Below are positions 25,211-36,710 of a stretch of 64,000 nt of DNA, piece by piece. The notes under the pieces were generated by a model. It was not told where the DNA came from, searched no databases, and saw only the letters and a program-made list of their open reading frames with translations. This DNA comes from Variovorax sp. Root411. Lineage in GTDB: Bacteria; Pseudomonadota; Gammaproteobacteria; Burkholderiales; Burkholderiaceae_C. Each line of letters opens with the position of its first letter. Positions within the stretch are counted from its first letter, which is position 1. A program made the translations under genes and the position numbers. The DNA is taken from the NCBI RefSeq assembly GCF_001425205.1, contig NZ_LMDW01000001.1, positions 187,928-251,927 on the forward strand, read 5' to 3'.

Positions 25211-26122
25211 ATGAAAAAAACACTAGCCCGCTGGCTCGACAGCGATGTCGGCTACAGCTTTCGTACCTCGCCCGTGGCCATCGTCGCGGCGCTGATCGCA
25301 CTGGCCTGCGTCATCTGTGCGGTGTTCGCCGGATGGGTGTCGCCGCACAACCCCTTCGACCTCGCCACGCTCGAACTCGGCGATGCGCGCCTGCCGCCCG
25401 CATGGAGCGCCGAAGGTTCTTCCAAGTACCTGCTCGGCACCGACGACCAGGGCCGCGACATTCTCTCGGCCGTGATCTATGGCGCGCGCATCTCGCTGAT
25501 CGTCGGGCTGGTGTCGGTCGCGTTGTCGCTCGCCGTCGGCGTGGTGCTGGGCCTGCTGGCCGGCTTCTTCGGCGGCTGGCTCGATTCCTTCCTGATGCGC
25601 GTATGCGACGTGATGCTGTCGTTCCCGCCCATCCTGGTGGCACTGCTCATCGCCGGCGTCGGCCGCGCGCTCTTTCCGGGCGCGCACGAGTCGCTGGCCT
25701 TCGGCGTGCTGATCATTTCCATCTCGCTGACCGGTTGGGTGCAGTACGCGCGCACGGTGCGCGGCTCCACGCTGGTGGAGCGCAACAAGGAATACGTGCA
25801 GGCCGCGCGCGTCACCGGCGTGGCGCCGCTGCGCATCATGCTGCGCCACGTGCTGCCCAACGTGATGGGGCCGGTGATGGTGCTGGCCACGATCCAGGTC
25901 GCAACCGCGATCATCACCGAGGCCACGCTCTCGTTCCTCGGCGTCGGCGTGCCGCCGACCTCGCCTTCGCTGGGCACGCTCATCAGCATCGGCAACCAGT
26001 ACCTGTTCTCGGGCGAATGGTGGATCACGGTGTTTCCGGGCCTGATGCTGGTGCTGATCGCACTCAGCGTGAACCTGCTCGGCGACTGGCTGCGCGACGC
26101 ACTTAACCCGCGACTGCGCTGA
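25211..26122 (+). CDS. peptide/opine-type ABC transporter permease (DppC/GsiD-like)
   Basis: 303-residue second permease of the importer. It begins MKKTLARWLDSDVGYSFRTSP, then a first helix VAIVAALIALACVICAVFAGW and the DppC-typical periplasmic loop ending LLGTDDQGRDILS, followed by five further helices. The EAA loop is ARVTGVAPLRIMLRHVLPNV. The ATG at 25211 is chosen because the family N-terminus starts there; the frame remains open into the repeat upstream. It is followed 19 bp later by the first ATPase gene. Together with the 21217 gene it forms the heterodimeric channel. Confidence 0.9.
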   Translation: MKKTLARWLDSDVGYSFRTSPVAIVAALIALACVICAVFAGWVSPHNPFDLATLELGDARLPPAWSAEGSSKYLLGTDDQGRDILSAVIYGARISLIVGLVSVALSLAVGVVLGLLAGFFGGWLDSFLMRVCDVMLSFPPILVALLIAGVGRALFPGAHESLAFGVLIISISLTGWVQYARTVRGSTLVERNKEYVQAARVTGVAPLRIMLRHVLPNVMGPVMVLATIQVATAIITEATLSFLGVGVPPTSPSLGTLISIGNQYLFSGEWWITVFPGLMLVLIALSVNLLGDWLRDALNPRLR

Positions 26123-26141
26123 ACACAAGGACAACGCCACC

Positions 26142-27208
26142 ATGACGCTGCTCCAGGTCAAAGACCTCGTCGTCGAATTTCCCAACCGCCGCGGCACGCT
26201 GCGCGCGCTCGACCGCATCTCGTTCGACATCGCGCCCGGTGAAATCCTCGGCGTGGTGGGCGAATCGGGCGCCGGCAAGTCGCTCACGGGCGCGGCCATC
26301 ATCGGCCTGCTCGAACCGCCGGGCCGCGTGGCGAGCGGCGAGATCGTGCTGGACGGCCAGCGCATCGACAACCTCGGCTTCGATGCGATGCGGCCGATTC
26401 GCGGCCGCAAGATCGGCGCGATCTTCCAGGATCCGCTGACCTCGCTGAACCCGCTCTACACCGTGGGCCGGCAGCTGGTCGAGACCATTCGCGCGCACCT
26501 GCCCGTGTCGGAATCCGAAGCGCGCAAGCGGGCCATCGGCCTGCTGCAGGACACCGGCATTCCCGCGGCCGAGCAGCGCATCGACCACTTTCCGCACCAG
26601 TTTTCGGGCGGCATGCGGCAGCGCGTGGTGATTGCGCTGGCGCTCGCGGCCGAGCCCAAGCTCATCGTGGCCGACGAGCCGACCACGGCGCTCGACGTGT
26701 CGATCCAAGCGCAGATCATCCAGTTGCTCAAGCAGGTGTGCAAGGACCGCGGCGCGGCGGTGATGCTGATCACGCACGACATGGGCGTGATCGCAGAGAC
26801 CTGCGACCGCGTGGCCGTGATGTACGCGGGCCGCATCGCCGAGATCGGCCCGGTGCACGAGGTGATCCACCAGCCCGCGCATCCCTACACATCGGGCCTG
26901 ATGGCCTCGATTCCCGACATGGCGAGCGACCGCGAGCGGCTCAACCAGATCGATGGCGCGATGCCGCGGCTCAATGCCATTCCCACCGGCTGCGCCTACA
27001 ACCCGCGCTGTCCGCGCACCTTTGCGCGCTGCCTCGTCGAGCGGCCCGAGCTCATGCATGCCGGCGCCACGCGCGCCGCCTGCTGGCTGCACGACGCGAC
27101 CGACCCGCACGCCGGCCAGGCCGAGATCGCGGCGAAGCACCACGATGCGCTGGCGGCCGGCGAACGCGCCGCGCCTGAAGCGGCCGAGCCCATCGCGGAG
27201 GTGACGCG

Positions 27209-27212
<4 letters not shown>
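26142..27212 (+). CDS. peptide/opine-type ABC transporter ATPase (DppD/OppD-like)
   Basis: 356-residue ATPase. Walker A is GESGAGKS at 40-47, the signature is FSGGMRQR (about 154-161) and Walker B is [12 protein letters not shown]. The C-terminal oligopeptide-transporter extension carries the cysteine cluster [15 protein letters not shown] near residues 285-300, then an alanine-rich tail. Its stop overlaps the next ATG as ATGA, so the two ATPases are probably made in equal amounts and pair as a heterodimer, the normal arrangement in this family. Confidence 0.93.
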
Positions 27213-28216
<1,004 letters not shown>

Positions 28217-28293
28217 CCGCTGAAAAGTGTGCGTTAAGGCACTGCACCGCATCGGGCACTGCCGCACAGTGGGCGGCTGACCCGGAGGGAACC

Positions 28294-29214
28294 ATGGCAG
28301 GCAAGACGACTTTCTCGGACATCGAACGGCAAGATTCACCCGAACTGGGCCGCCGCGGCTTTGTCATGGGCACCGCGCTCGGCGCGACCGCCGTGCTGGC
28401 ATCCTTGGCGTCGCGCGCCCATGCGGCTGGCGAGCGGCGCATGCCGGTCGTCTTCATCGGCCACGGCACGCCCATGAATGCCATCAGCGACAACGCGTTC
28501 ACGCGCCGGCTGTCGGCCTGGGGCCGGGAGCTTCCTCAGCCGTCGGCCATCCTTAGCGTGTCGGCGCATTGGCTGAGCCGTGGCGCCACCGGTGTCGGCA
28601 TGCAGGCGCGGCCGAAGACGATCCACGATTTCGGCGGCTTCCCGCAGGCGCTGTTCGACGTCGAATACCCCGCGCCCGGCCATCCTTCACTCGCCCGCGA
28701 GACCGTCGGCGTGGTGAAGCAGACACCGGTGATCGCCACCGAGCAATGGGGCCTCGACCACGGCACTTGGTCGGTGCTGAAGCATCTCTATCCGAAGGCC
28801 GACATCCCGGTATTCCAGCTCAGCATCGATTACGACAAGCCGGCCGCCTTCCACTACGCGGTGGGGCGCGACCTCGCAGTCTTGCGCGACAAGGGCGTGC
28901 TGGTGATGGGCAGCGGCAACGTGGTGCACAACCTGCGCGCCACCGATCGCGGCACGCCCGACGGGCCGAGCGCCAGCCAGCCATGGGCGCAATCGTTCGA
29001 CGATGCGGTGAAGTCGGCGCTGGCCGGCCGCGACGACCGTGCGCTGGTCGACTACGCGAAGCTCGAAGGAGCCTCCACCGCCGTGGCGACGCCGGACCAC
29101 TACTACCCCTTCCTCTACGCCCTCGGTGCCGCGGGGACGAGCGAACGCGCGAAGACGGTCTACGAGGGGTTCCAGTCGGGCACGCTCAGCATGCGTTGCC
29201 TGCAGTTCGGCTGA
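28294..29214 (+). CDS. extradiol ring-cleavage dioxygenase (4,5-DOPA dioxygenase/YgiD-like) with Tat signal
   Basis: 306-residue LigB-superfamily dioxygenase resembling YgiD/DODA enzymes that open catechol rings such as DOPA. Metal and active-site histidines are visible in VFIGHGTPMNAI (His57), VSAHWLSRG (His92), WGLDHGTWS (His156), GNVVHNLRA (His212) and TPDHYYPFLYALG (His269). Unlike YgiD, an extra 45-residue N-terminus contains LGRRGFVMGTALGATAVL and ends SRAHA, a twin-arginine signal, so the folded, metal-loaded enzyme is predicted in the periplasm. The Shine-Dalgarno GGAGGG precedes the ATG by 5 bases. It may be the last gene of the ABC operon or independent. Confidence 0.88.
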   Translation: MAGKTTFSDIERQDSPELGRRGFVMGTALGATAVLASLASRAHAAGERRMPVVFIGHGTPMNAISDNAFTRRLSAWGRELPQPSAILSVSAHWLSRGATGVGMQARPKTIHDFGGFPQALFDVEYPAPGHPSLARETVGVVKQTPVIATEQWGLDHGTWSVLKHLYPKADIPVFQLSIDYDKPAAFHYAVGRDLAVLRDKGVLVMGSGNVVHNLRATDRGTPDGPSASQPWAQSFDDAVKSALAGRDDRALVDYAKLEGASTAVATPDHYYPFLYALGAAGTSERAKTVYEGFQSGTLSMRCLQFG

Positions 29215-29236
29215 GCGCGCGACTGGAGCGGTGGCG

Positions 29237-30709
29237 TTACTGCTCCTCGCCCCAGGCGAACCCGTCGCGCGCAATCATCGCGCTCGACGCACTCGGTCCC
29301 CAGGTGCCGGCCGCGTAGGGGCGCGGGCCGCCGTCCGATTCCCAGCTGTCGATCAGCGGCTCGACCCAGCGCCAGGCTTCTTCCTGCTCGTCGCTGCGCA
29401 CGAACAGGTTGAGGCGGCCGTCGATCACGTCGAGCAGCAGGCGCTCGTAGGCGCCCACGCGCTCGGCGCCGAAGCGTTTGTCGAAGTCGAGGTCGAGCTG
29501 AACCGGCGCCAGTTGCGCGGCGCTGCTGTGGCCGTTGCCGCCGCGCTGCCGGTTGTCCTGGGCCTGCGCGAGCATGTGCAGTTCCAGCCCGTCCTTGGGC
29601 TGCAGGTTGATCACCAGCTTGTTGACGTTGCCGGCCGGCGCGCGGTAGATCGCATGCGGCGTGGGCCTGAAGTTGACCTCGATGCGCGCATCGCGCGAGG
29701 CCAGCCGCTTGCCGGTGCGGATGTAGAAGGGCACGCCGGCCCAGCGCCAGTTGGCGATTTCGGCGCGCAGCGCCACGAAGGTTTCGGTGCGGCTGTCGGG
29801 GTTCACGCCCGGCTCGTCGCGGTAGCCCGGCACGCGCTCGCCGTAGGCCGTGCCGGCCGTGTACTGCCCGCGCACCGTGTGCAGGCCCAGCGTTTCGGGC
29901 GTCCAGGGCTTGAGCGCGCGCAGCACCTTGAGCTTTTCGTCGCGAATGGCGTCGGCGTGCGCGTTGATCGGCGGCTCCATGGCCACGGCGCACAGCAGCT
30001 GCAGCGCGTGGTTCTGCACCATGTCGCGCAGCGCGCCGGTCTGGTCGTAGAAGGCGCCGCGCTTTTCCACGCCCAGGTCCTCGGCCATGGTGATCTGGAT
30101 GTTGGCGATGTGCTCGCGGCGCCAGATGGGCTCGAACAGCGCATTGCCGAAGCGCATGGCGAACAGGTTCTGCACCGATGGCTTGCCGAGGTAGTGGTCA
30201 ATGCGAAAGACCTGCTTCTCTTCGAGCACCTTGCCGACCGCGGTGTTGATCGCGCGGTTGGAGGCGAGGTCATGGCCCAGCGGCTTTTCGAGCACGATGC
30301 GCGTCCTCGGCCCGTTGAGGCCGGCCGCGGCGATCTGCTCGACCACCTGCGTGAAGAGCGCGGGCGCCGTGGCGACGTACATCACGATCGTCTTCGCGTC
30401 GCGCTGCTTGAGAAGGTCGGCCAGCCGCGCGTAGTCGTCGGGCTTGGACAGGTCCATGCGCAGGTAGTGCAGCATCGACGCGAACTTCTCGAACTCCTCG
30501 GGAGTGGGCCGCTTGGCGCCCTCGACCGCGCTGAAGCGCGACTGGATCAGTTCGCGGTACTGGTCGTCCGACAGGTCGTCCCGCGCCACGCCGACGATGC
30601 GCCCGTCTTGCGGCAGGCTGCCGTGCCGGAATGCCTGGAACAACGCGGGCATGAGCTTGCGCCACGCGAGATCGCCAGTGCCGCCGAACAGAACGAGATC
30701 GAAGCTCAT
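29237..30709 (-). CDS. zwf: glucose-6-phosphate 1-dehydrogenase
   Basis: 490-residue NADP-dependent dehydrogenase oxidising glucose 6-phosphate to 6-phosphogluconolactone, the entry to the Entner-Doudoroff and pentose phosphate routes. The Rossmann motif FGGTGDLAWRKL begins near residue 8, EKPLGHDL (Lys142) follows, and the glucose-6-phosphate-binding signature RIDHYLGK (about 169-176) and the catalytic QNHALQ histidine near 234 are present. Length is normal. It diverges from the binding-protein gene at 30865; the shared 155-bp region carries a GGTACTTGTACC palindrome. pgi and tal lie 6-8 kb away on the other side of that transport operon, so sugar-phosphate genes bracket the importer. Confidence 0.96.
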   Translation of the reverse strand: MSFDLVLFGGTGDLAWRKLMPALFQAFRHGSLPQDGRIVGVARDDLSDDQYRELIQSRFSAVEGAKRPTPEEFEKFASMLHYLRMDLSKPDDYARLADLLKQRDAKTIVMYVATAPALFTQVVEQIAAAGLNGPRTRIVLEKPLGHDLASNRAINTAVGKVLEEKQVFRIDHYLGKPSVQNLFAMRFGNALFEPIWRREHIANIQITMAEDLGVEKRGAFYDQTGALRDMVQNHALQLLCAVAMEPPINAHADAIRDEKLKVLRALKPWTPETLGLHTVRGQYTAGTAYGERVPGYRDEPGVNPDSRTETFVALRAEIANWRWAGVPFYIRTGKRLASRDARIEVNFRPTPHAIYRAPAGNVNKLVINLQPKDGLELHMLAQAQDNRQRGGNGHSSAAQLAPVQLDLDFDKRFGAERVGAYERLLLDVIDGRLNLFVRSDEQEEAWRWVEPLIDSWESDGGPRPYAAGTWGPSASSAMIARDGFAWGEEQ

Positions 30710-30772
30710 GAAAAACTTTCCTTTGTCTGAATGCCGAGCAGGTCGTGGGCCGCCGAGAGGGCCAGTTGCGAT

Positions 30773-30784
30773 GGTACTTGTACC
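30773..30784. promoter_or_regulatory. GGTACTTGTACC palindrome in the zwf / importer divergent region
   Basis: Perfect inverted repeat of 5-bp arms around TT, 64 bp upstream of zwf. Two direct GACCTGT repeats (30794 and 30814 regions) follow toward the importer genes. It may be an operator for coordinated control of zwf and the importer. Which regulator (for example HexR-like) is unknown. Confidence 0.4.
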
Positions 30785-30821
30785 GATTCGCCCGACCTGT
30801 ACTAAAGCTACGCTGACCTGT

Positions 30822-30840
30822 GGCCGCAGGGCCTTTTTTT
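30822..30840 (+). terminator. short hairpin plus T7 in the leader of the importer operon
   Basis: GGCC-GCAG-GGCC followed by seven T residues, ending 24 bases before the binding-protein ATG. The stem is only 4 bp but GC-only. It could attenuate the plus-strand transcript from the divergent region. It may equally be chance. Confidence 0.35.
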
Positions 30841-30864
30841 ATGCATGAGGCGGAGAAAATTCAG

Positions 30865-31875
30865 ATGAAGAAGCTTTTTACCGCAGCCGCGCTGCTCGGG
30901 TTGTCGGCCGCCGCGTCGGCGCAGACCGTCAACGTGATCTGCTCGGTCCAGGCCGAGTGGTGCAGCGTGATCTCGACCGTCTACGCACGCACCACCGGCG
31001 TGCGCATCAACATGGCGCTCAAGGGCTCCGGCGAGGCGCTGGCCCAGTTGATCGCCGAAAAGGACAACCCCAAGACCGACGTCTGGTTCGGCGGTACCGG
31101 CGACCCGCACCTGCAGGCGGCCGAGCAGGGCCTCACGCTCGAATACAAGTCGCCCACGCTGGCGCAGCTGCACCCCTGGGCCCAGCAGCAGGCCAAACAG
31201 TCGGGCTACAAGACGGTGGGCATCTATTCGGGCCCGCTGGGCTTCGGCTACAACCCCGAGCTGCTGGCCAAGAAGAAGCTGCCCGTGCCCAAGACCTGGG
31301 CCGACCTGCTCAAGCCAGAGTACAAGGGCGACATCCAGGTGGCCAACCCCGCCTCCAGCGGCACGGCCTACACCATGATCGCCACGCTGGTGCAGCTGAT
31401 GGGCGAGGACAAGGCCTTCGACTACCTGAAGGCGCTGCACAAGAATGTCGGCCAGTACACCCGCTCGGGCACCGGCCCGATCAAGGCGGTGGCGCGCGGG
31501 GAAACCGCGATTTCCATCAGCTTCGTGCATGACGGCCCGGGCGAGAAGATGCAGGGCTTTCCGGTCGAGACCATCACGCCGAGCGACGGCACCGGCGCCG
31601 AGATCGGCTCCATGAGCATCGTCAAGGGCGCGCGCAACCTCGAGGCGGCCAAGAAGTTCTACGAATGGGCGCTGACGCCCGCTGCGCAGGAGTTGGGCGC
31701 CGCCAACAAGCAGTTCCAGCTGCCGAGCAACGTGAACGCCAAGCTCGACCCGCGCATTCCGGACTTCAAGAAGATCAAGTTCATCAACTACGACTACGCC
31801 AAGTACGGCGCGAGCACCGAGCGCCGGCGCCTGATCGCGCGCTGGGAAAAAGACGTCAATTCGCTGCCGCGCTGA
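30865..31875 (+). CDS. ABC transporter substrate-binding protein, AfuA/FbpA type (candidate hexose-phosphate binder)
   Basis: 336-residue periplasmic binding protein with a signal peptide (MKKLFTAAALLGLSAAASAQ). It starts VNVICSVQAEWC and has DVWFGGTGDPHLQAAEQGL (72-90), ANPASSGTAYT and ISISFVHDG. Such proteins are often annotated as ferric-iron binders, but the tyrosine pair that binds iron in FbpA is not evident. The AfuA branch binds glucose and fructose phosphates, and the ligand residues I recall for it (His, Asp and a Glu 24 residues after the His) correspond here to His222, Asp223 and Glu246. The neighbours zwf, tal and pgi fit a sugar-phosphate ligand. The upstream in-frame ATG is rejected because the signal peptide starts at 30865. 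Confidence 0.8.
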   Translation: MKKLFTAAALLGLSAAASAQTVNVICSVQAEWCSVISTVYARTTGVRINMALKGSGEALAQLIAEKDNPKTDVWFGGTGDPHLQAAEQGLTLEYKSPTLAQLHPWAQQQAKQSGYKTVGIYSGPLGFGYNPELLAKKKLPVPKTWADLLKPEYKGDIQVANPASSGTAYTMIATLVQLMGEDKAFDYLKALHKNVGQYTRSGTGPIKAVARGETAISISFVHDGPGEKMQGFPVETITPSDGTGAEIGSMSIVKGARNLEAAKKFYEWALTPAAQELGAANKQFQLPSNVNAKLDPRIPDFKKIKFINYDYAKYGASTERRRLIARWEKDVNSLPR

Positions 31876-34148
31876 GTGGCTGCGCATTTGATTGATGCCG
31901 GCGCGCCGGTCAATCCGGCATCGCTGGCCGCGGCCCGGCGCTCGCAGCGCTGGATCTGGGCATGGGTCGCGCTGGGCTTTGCGGCGTACCTGCTGCTGCC
32001 CTGGTATGCGATTCAGGATGCGACCTGGTACGAAGCCATTCCGCAGGTGTTCGGCCAGGCGGAAGGCGCCAACGGCCTGATGCAGGCGGCGATGCAAGGC
32101 CGAAGCTGGCTCTTCGTCGGCCTGGCGGGGCTGGCGATGTGCGCCATCGGCGCCTGGCTGCCGGCGAGCCGTGCGCAAGGGCGCTGGCTGCTGGCCGGCG
32201 GCGCCGTGGGTGCGATCGGCCTTGCGCTGACGGGCTTCGCCATCGGCGCGCGGGGCTGGAGCTTCGCGGCGCTCACTGCGCAGTTCGGCGAACTGGCCGT
32301 CAACCAGTTCGGCATCGGCGCGGGCGGCTTCGTGGCGCTCACCGCGCTCGTGCTGCTGGCGGCGTTCGGTATCGCGCGGCTCGGCCTTTTCAAGGGCGAC
32401 CTGTTCGTGGCCGCCGCGGTCATCGGCTGCGGCGCGCTGATGGCACTGTTCATCGCCTACCCTGTGAGCAAGGCGCTGTCGGGCGCGTTTTTCAACGAAG
32501 ACGGGCAATGGTCGATCGCCGCGTTTGTCGCGCGCGTGTTCACCGAGCGCATCTGGGGCCTGGGGTGCCTTTCCGGCGGCGTGCGCTGCGGCGTGGCGTG
32601 GAACACGCTGGTGCTGGCCCTGCTCACCGCGGCAGGCACGACCTTCCTCGGCACGCTGATGGCGCTGATGGCCGAGCGCGGCAGCAAGCGCGGGCAGGGC
32701 GCGCTGAGGGTGCTGGCGCTGCTGCCGATCATCACGCCGCCGTTCGTGGTGGGCCTCGGCCTGATCCTGCTGTTCGGCCGCGCGGGCATCGTCAACCAGG
32801 TGCTGGAGAACGTGTTCGGCATCGAGCCCACGCGCTGGTTCTACGGCATGCCCGGCGTGCTGGTGGCGCAGCTGTTCGCGTTCACGCCCATCGCCTTCAT
32901 GATCATGCGCGGCGTGGTGCAGGGCATCGCGCCCAGCCTGGAAGAAGCCGCGCAGATGCTGCGCGCCGACCGGCGCCGCACCTTCTTTACCATCACGCTG
33001 CCGCTGCTCAAGCCGGGGCTGGCCAACGCCTTCCTCGTCGGCTTCATCGAGAGCATCGCCGACTTCGGCAACCCCGTGGTGGTGGGTGGGCAGTTCTCGG
33101 TGCTGTCGACCGACATCTTCTTCGCCATCGTCGGCGCGCAGTACGACCAGGGCCGTGCTGCGTCGCTCGCCTGGGTGCTGACGCTGTTCGCGCTCGGCGT
33201 GTTCGCGCTGCAGCGCGGCGTGCTCGGCAAGCAGAACTATACGACCGTGAGCGGCAAGGGCGACGCCGGCATCGCGATGGCGCTGCCAGACGGCGTGCGC
33301 CGCACCATCCAGTGCATCGCGCTGCCGTGGATTGCTTTCACCGCGGTGGTCTACCTGTTCGCCTTCGCGGGTGGCTTCGTGCAGACCTGGGGGCGCGACT
33401 ACAGCTTCACGCTGAACCACTTCAAGAACGCGTTTTCGCTCGAATGGGGACAGTTCGGGCTGGTGTGGGCGGGTACGGCGTGGAACTCTCTGATCACCAC
33501 GCTCAAGCTCGCGGGCATCTCGGCGCCCATCACCGCGGCGCTCGGCTTGCTGATCGCGTGGCTGCTGGCGCGCAACGAGTTCAAGGGACAGGGGCTGTTC
33601 GAGTTCGGCGCGCTGCTGGCCTTCGCCATTCCGGGCACGGTGCTCGGCGTGAGCTACATCCTGGCCTTCAACGTGCCGCCATTCGAGCTCACGGGCACGG
33701 GGTTGATCATCGTGCTGTGCTTCATGTTCCGCAATTTGCCAGTGGGCGTGCGGGCGGGCACGGCGGCCTTCAAGCAGCTCGACCGCTCGCTCGACGAAGC
33801 CTCGCTGATGCTGCGCGCATCGACCTCGCAGACGCTCTTCAAGGTGGTGCTGCCGCTGCTGAAGCCCGCGCTGGTGGCCGCGCTGGTCTACAGCTTCGTG
33901 CGCGCCATGACGACGGTGAGCGCGGTGATCTTTCTGGTCACGGCCGAGAACGAACTGGCCACCACCTACATCATCGGCCGCGTCGGCAACGGCGACTACG
34001 GCATTGCGCTGGCTTACTGCACCGTGCTGATGATCCTGATGTCGTTGGCGATCGCGCTGGTGCAGTTCGTGGTGGGCGAGCGCAAGCTGGGGCGGCGCGG
34101 CGCTGTGCCCCCGCATGAGGGACATCACAAAATGGAAAGCCTGGGAAC

Positions 34149-34152
<4 letters not shown>
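31876..34152 (+). CDS. ABC transporter permease, AfuB/FbpB type (fused double permease)
   Basis: 758-residue inner-membrane protein with two permease halves in one chain, each with an EAA-like loop: EEAAQMLRADRRRTFFTITLPLL (positions about 355-377) and a related loop near 645 (DEASLMLRASTSQTLFKVV). An extra N-terminal region of about 190 residues holds five or so membrane helices ahead of the first half. The GTG start directly follows the TGA of the binding-protein gene, so coupling is expected. It ends overlapping the ATPase ATG. Fused permeases of this size occur in both ferric-iron and phospho-sugar Afu systems, so the protein does not by itself fix the substrate. Confidence 0.87.
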
Positions 34153-35189
<1,037 letters not shown>

Positions 35190-35201
35190 AACAATGGCGC
35201 G

Positions 35202-35864
35202 ATGAACGTGGTTTTCGACCTGGGCGCCGTGCTGTTCGCATGGGAGCCCACCCGGCTGGTACAGGCCCATCTCGCGCAGCACGCGCCCACCGAGGCCGCC
35301 GCGGCCGCCATGGGCCGGGCGCTTTTCCATCACGACGACTGGACGGGTTTCGACTGCGGCACCCGCACGCTGGACGATGCCATCGCCCGCATGTCGGCCC
35401 GGCTCTCGCTGCCGGTCGAGCCACTTCGCACCATGCTCGAAGGGCTGGGTGAGCGGCTGGAGCCGATCGGCGTCACGGTCGACATGCTCGAACAGCTGGT
35501 CGCGCAGCGTGAGGGCGGCCAGCCGCTGCGCCTGTACTACCTGTCGAACATGCCTGCGTCCTACGCTCGGGCGATCGAGCGCCGGCACGCGTTCATGCAG
35601 CGCTTCGATGGCGGCGTGTTCTCGGGCGACGTGAAGTTCCTCAAGCCCGAGCGAGAGATCTACGAAGTGCTGGCAATGCGCCATGCGCTCGATCCGGAGC
35701 AGACCGTGTTCATCGACGACTCCGCCGCCAACGTCGAAGCGGCGCGCGCCTTCGGCTGGCAAGCCATTCACTGCACCGCGCCGGCCATGCTGCCGTCGCA
35801 GCTGCAGCGCTACCTGCCGGTCAGCACCACCTTGTCGGTGTCGAACCCCAGGCTGCTGGCGTAG
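35202..35864 (+). CDS. HAD-family hydrolase (YihX-like phosphatase)
   Basis: 220-residue haloacid-dehalogenase-like hydrolase. Motif I is VVFDLGAVLFAW with nucleophile Asp6; the second Asp of classical phosphatases is Gly, as in the YihX/epoxide-hydrolase-N subgroup. Motif II is YYLSNMP, motif III FSGDVKFLKPE (lysine) and motif IV TVFIDDSAANVEAA. E. coli YihX is a glucose-1-phosphatase, which would suit its place 12 bp behind the putative phospho-sugar importer (inference). Its last 55 bases overlap the 3' end of the convergent lipocalin gene. Confidence 0.83.
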   Translation: MNVVFDLGAVLFAWEPTRLVQAHLAQHAPTEAAAAAMGRALFHHDDWTGFDCGTRTLDDAIARMSARLSLPVEPLRTMLEGLGERLEPIGVTVDMLEQLVAQREGGQPLRLYYLSNMPASYARAIERRHAFMQRFDGGVFSGDVKFLKPEREIYEVLAMRHALDPEQTVFIDDSAANVEAARAFGWQAIHCTAPAMLPSQLQRYLPVSTTLSVSNPRLLA

Positions 35865-36481
35865 TCCAGCTCCGCCTTCAGCACCGCGTCGTCCAGGCGC
35901 GGCGCGCGCGACAGCACCCAGAGGTACTCGCGATTCGGCGTGCCGACCAGCGACACCTCGTAGTTGCGGTCGAGTTTCAGGATCCAGTAGTCGCCCCACA
36001 CCATGGGCAGCCAGCCGAGCCAGGCGGGCGCAAAACGCACTTCGAGGCGGCCTGCGCCGGGCTGGCCCGCCACGGGCACCACGCGCGCGATGCCGGTCGC
36101 CTGGTCGAAATTGCCGTCCGCGCGCGCGCAGCGGTTCACGACCTGAACGGTGCCGTCGGGCTGGGGCGTGTACTCCGCAGTCACGGGGCCGGCGCAGGCC
36201 TTCTGAAAGCGGTTCGGCAGGCGCGCCTGCTCATGCCAGATGCCGGCATAGCGCTGCAGATCGACGGGTGCCACCACCTGCAGCGGGGCGCGCATCAGCG
36301 GTGCGCCGTCGGCCGGGCCGGCCGGTTGCACACGCGCGGTGCGCGAGGCTTGGAGGGCCAGCCAGGCCGCGGCACCGCCCATGACGAAAGCGGTGGCCAT
36401 GGTGCCGATCGCCGCGCTGGTGCGGCGGTCGTCGAAGGGCAGGCCGTCGGGAGGCGCGGGGCCGCGTTGGCGATGGGACAT
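35810..36481 (-). CDS. lipocalin-family protein (Blc-like)
   Basis: 223-residue protein with an N-terminal membrane anchor (about residues 23-47, IGTMATAFVMGGAAAWLALQ) and a bacterial lipocalin domain. The family signatures are YAGIWHEQARLPNRFQ (the GxW motif), DYWILKLDRNYEVSLVG and the C-terminal EYLWVLSRAP. There is no lipobox, unlike E. coli Blc, so it is probably held by an uncleaved helix and faces the periplasm, where it could bind fatty acids or lysophospholipids (family knowledge). It overlaps the HAD gene tail by 55 bp in convergent orientation. The start is ATG 36479-36481. Confidence 0.87.
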   Translation of the reverse strand: MSHRQRGPAPPDGLPFDDRRTSAAIGTMATAFVMGGAAAWLALQASRTARVQPAGPADGAPLMRAPLQVVAPVDLQRYAGIWHEQARLPNRFQKACAGPVTAEYTPQPDGTVQVVNRCARADGNFDQATGIARVVPVAGQPGAGRLEVRFAPAWLGWLPMVWGDYWILKLDRNYEVSLVGTPNREYLWVLSRAPRLDDAVLKAELDYASSLGFDTDKVVLTGR

Positions 36482-36710
36482 GGGAAGCTCCTGGCTGAAA
36501 ATTTCGGCGTGGAGCGCAGCGTAGCCCCGGGGGTGCGGCCGATGCCGTCAGCCACGGACCACAGCCGGTGTAGGGCAGGGGGGCTGACAACCCTGTACGC
36601 AACAGGCTGATGGAGCCCCCGGAAAACCCGTGCTACGGTGCGCATGAAAACATCGGCCGACGCGCAACTGCGTGCAGGACTTGTCACAACCCGCACTGGA
36701 TAATCATTTC

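Noticed and set aside
30808..34128. Very long open frame on the minus strand over the Afu-type operon
   Set aside because: It is antisense to three genes with clear ABC motifs; the translation is His/Arg/Gln-rich with no domain, the usual shadow in high-GC DNA.
36644..36703. 19-codon frame upstream of tal as a leader peptide
   Set aside because: No ribosome site or regulatory codons, and its end overlaps the probable tal -10 box; likely chance.
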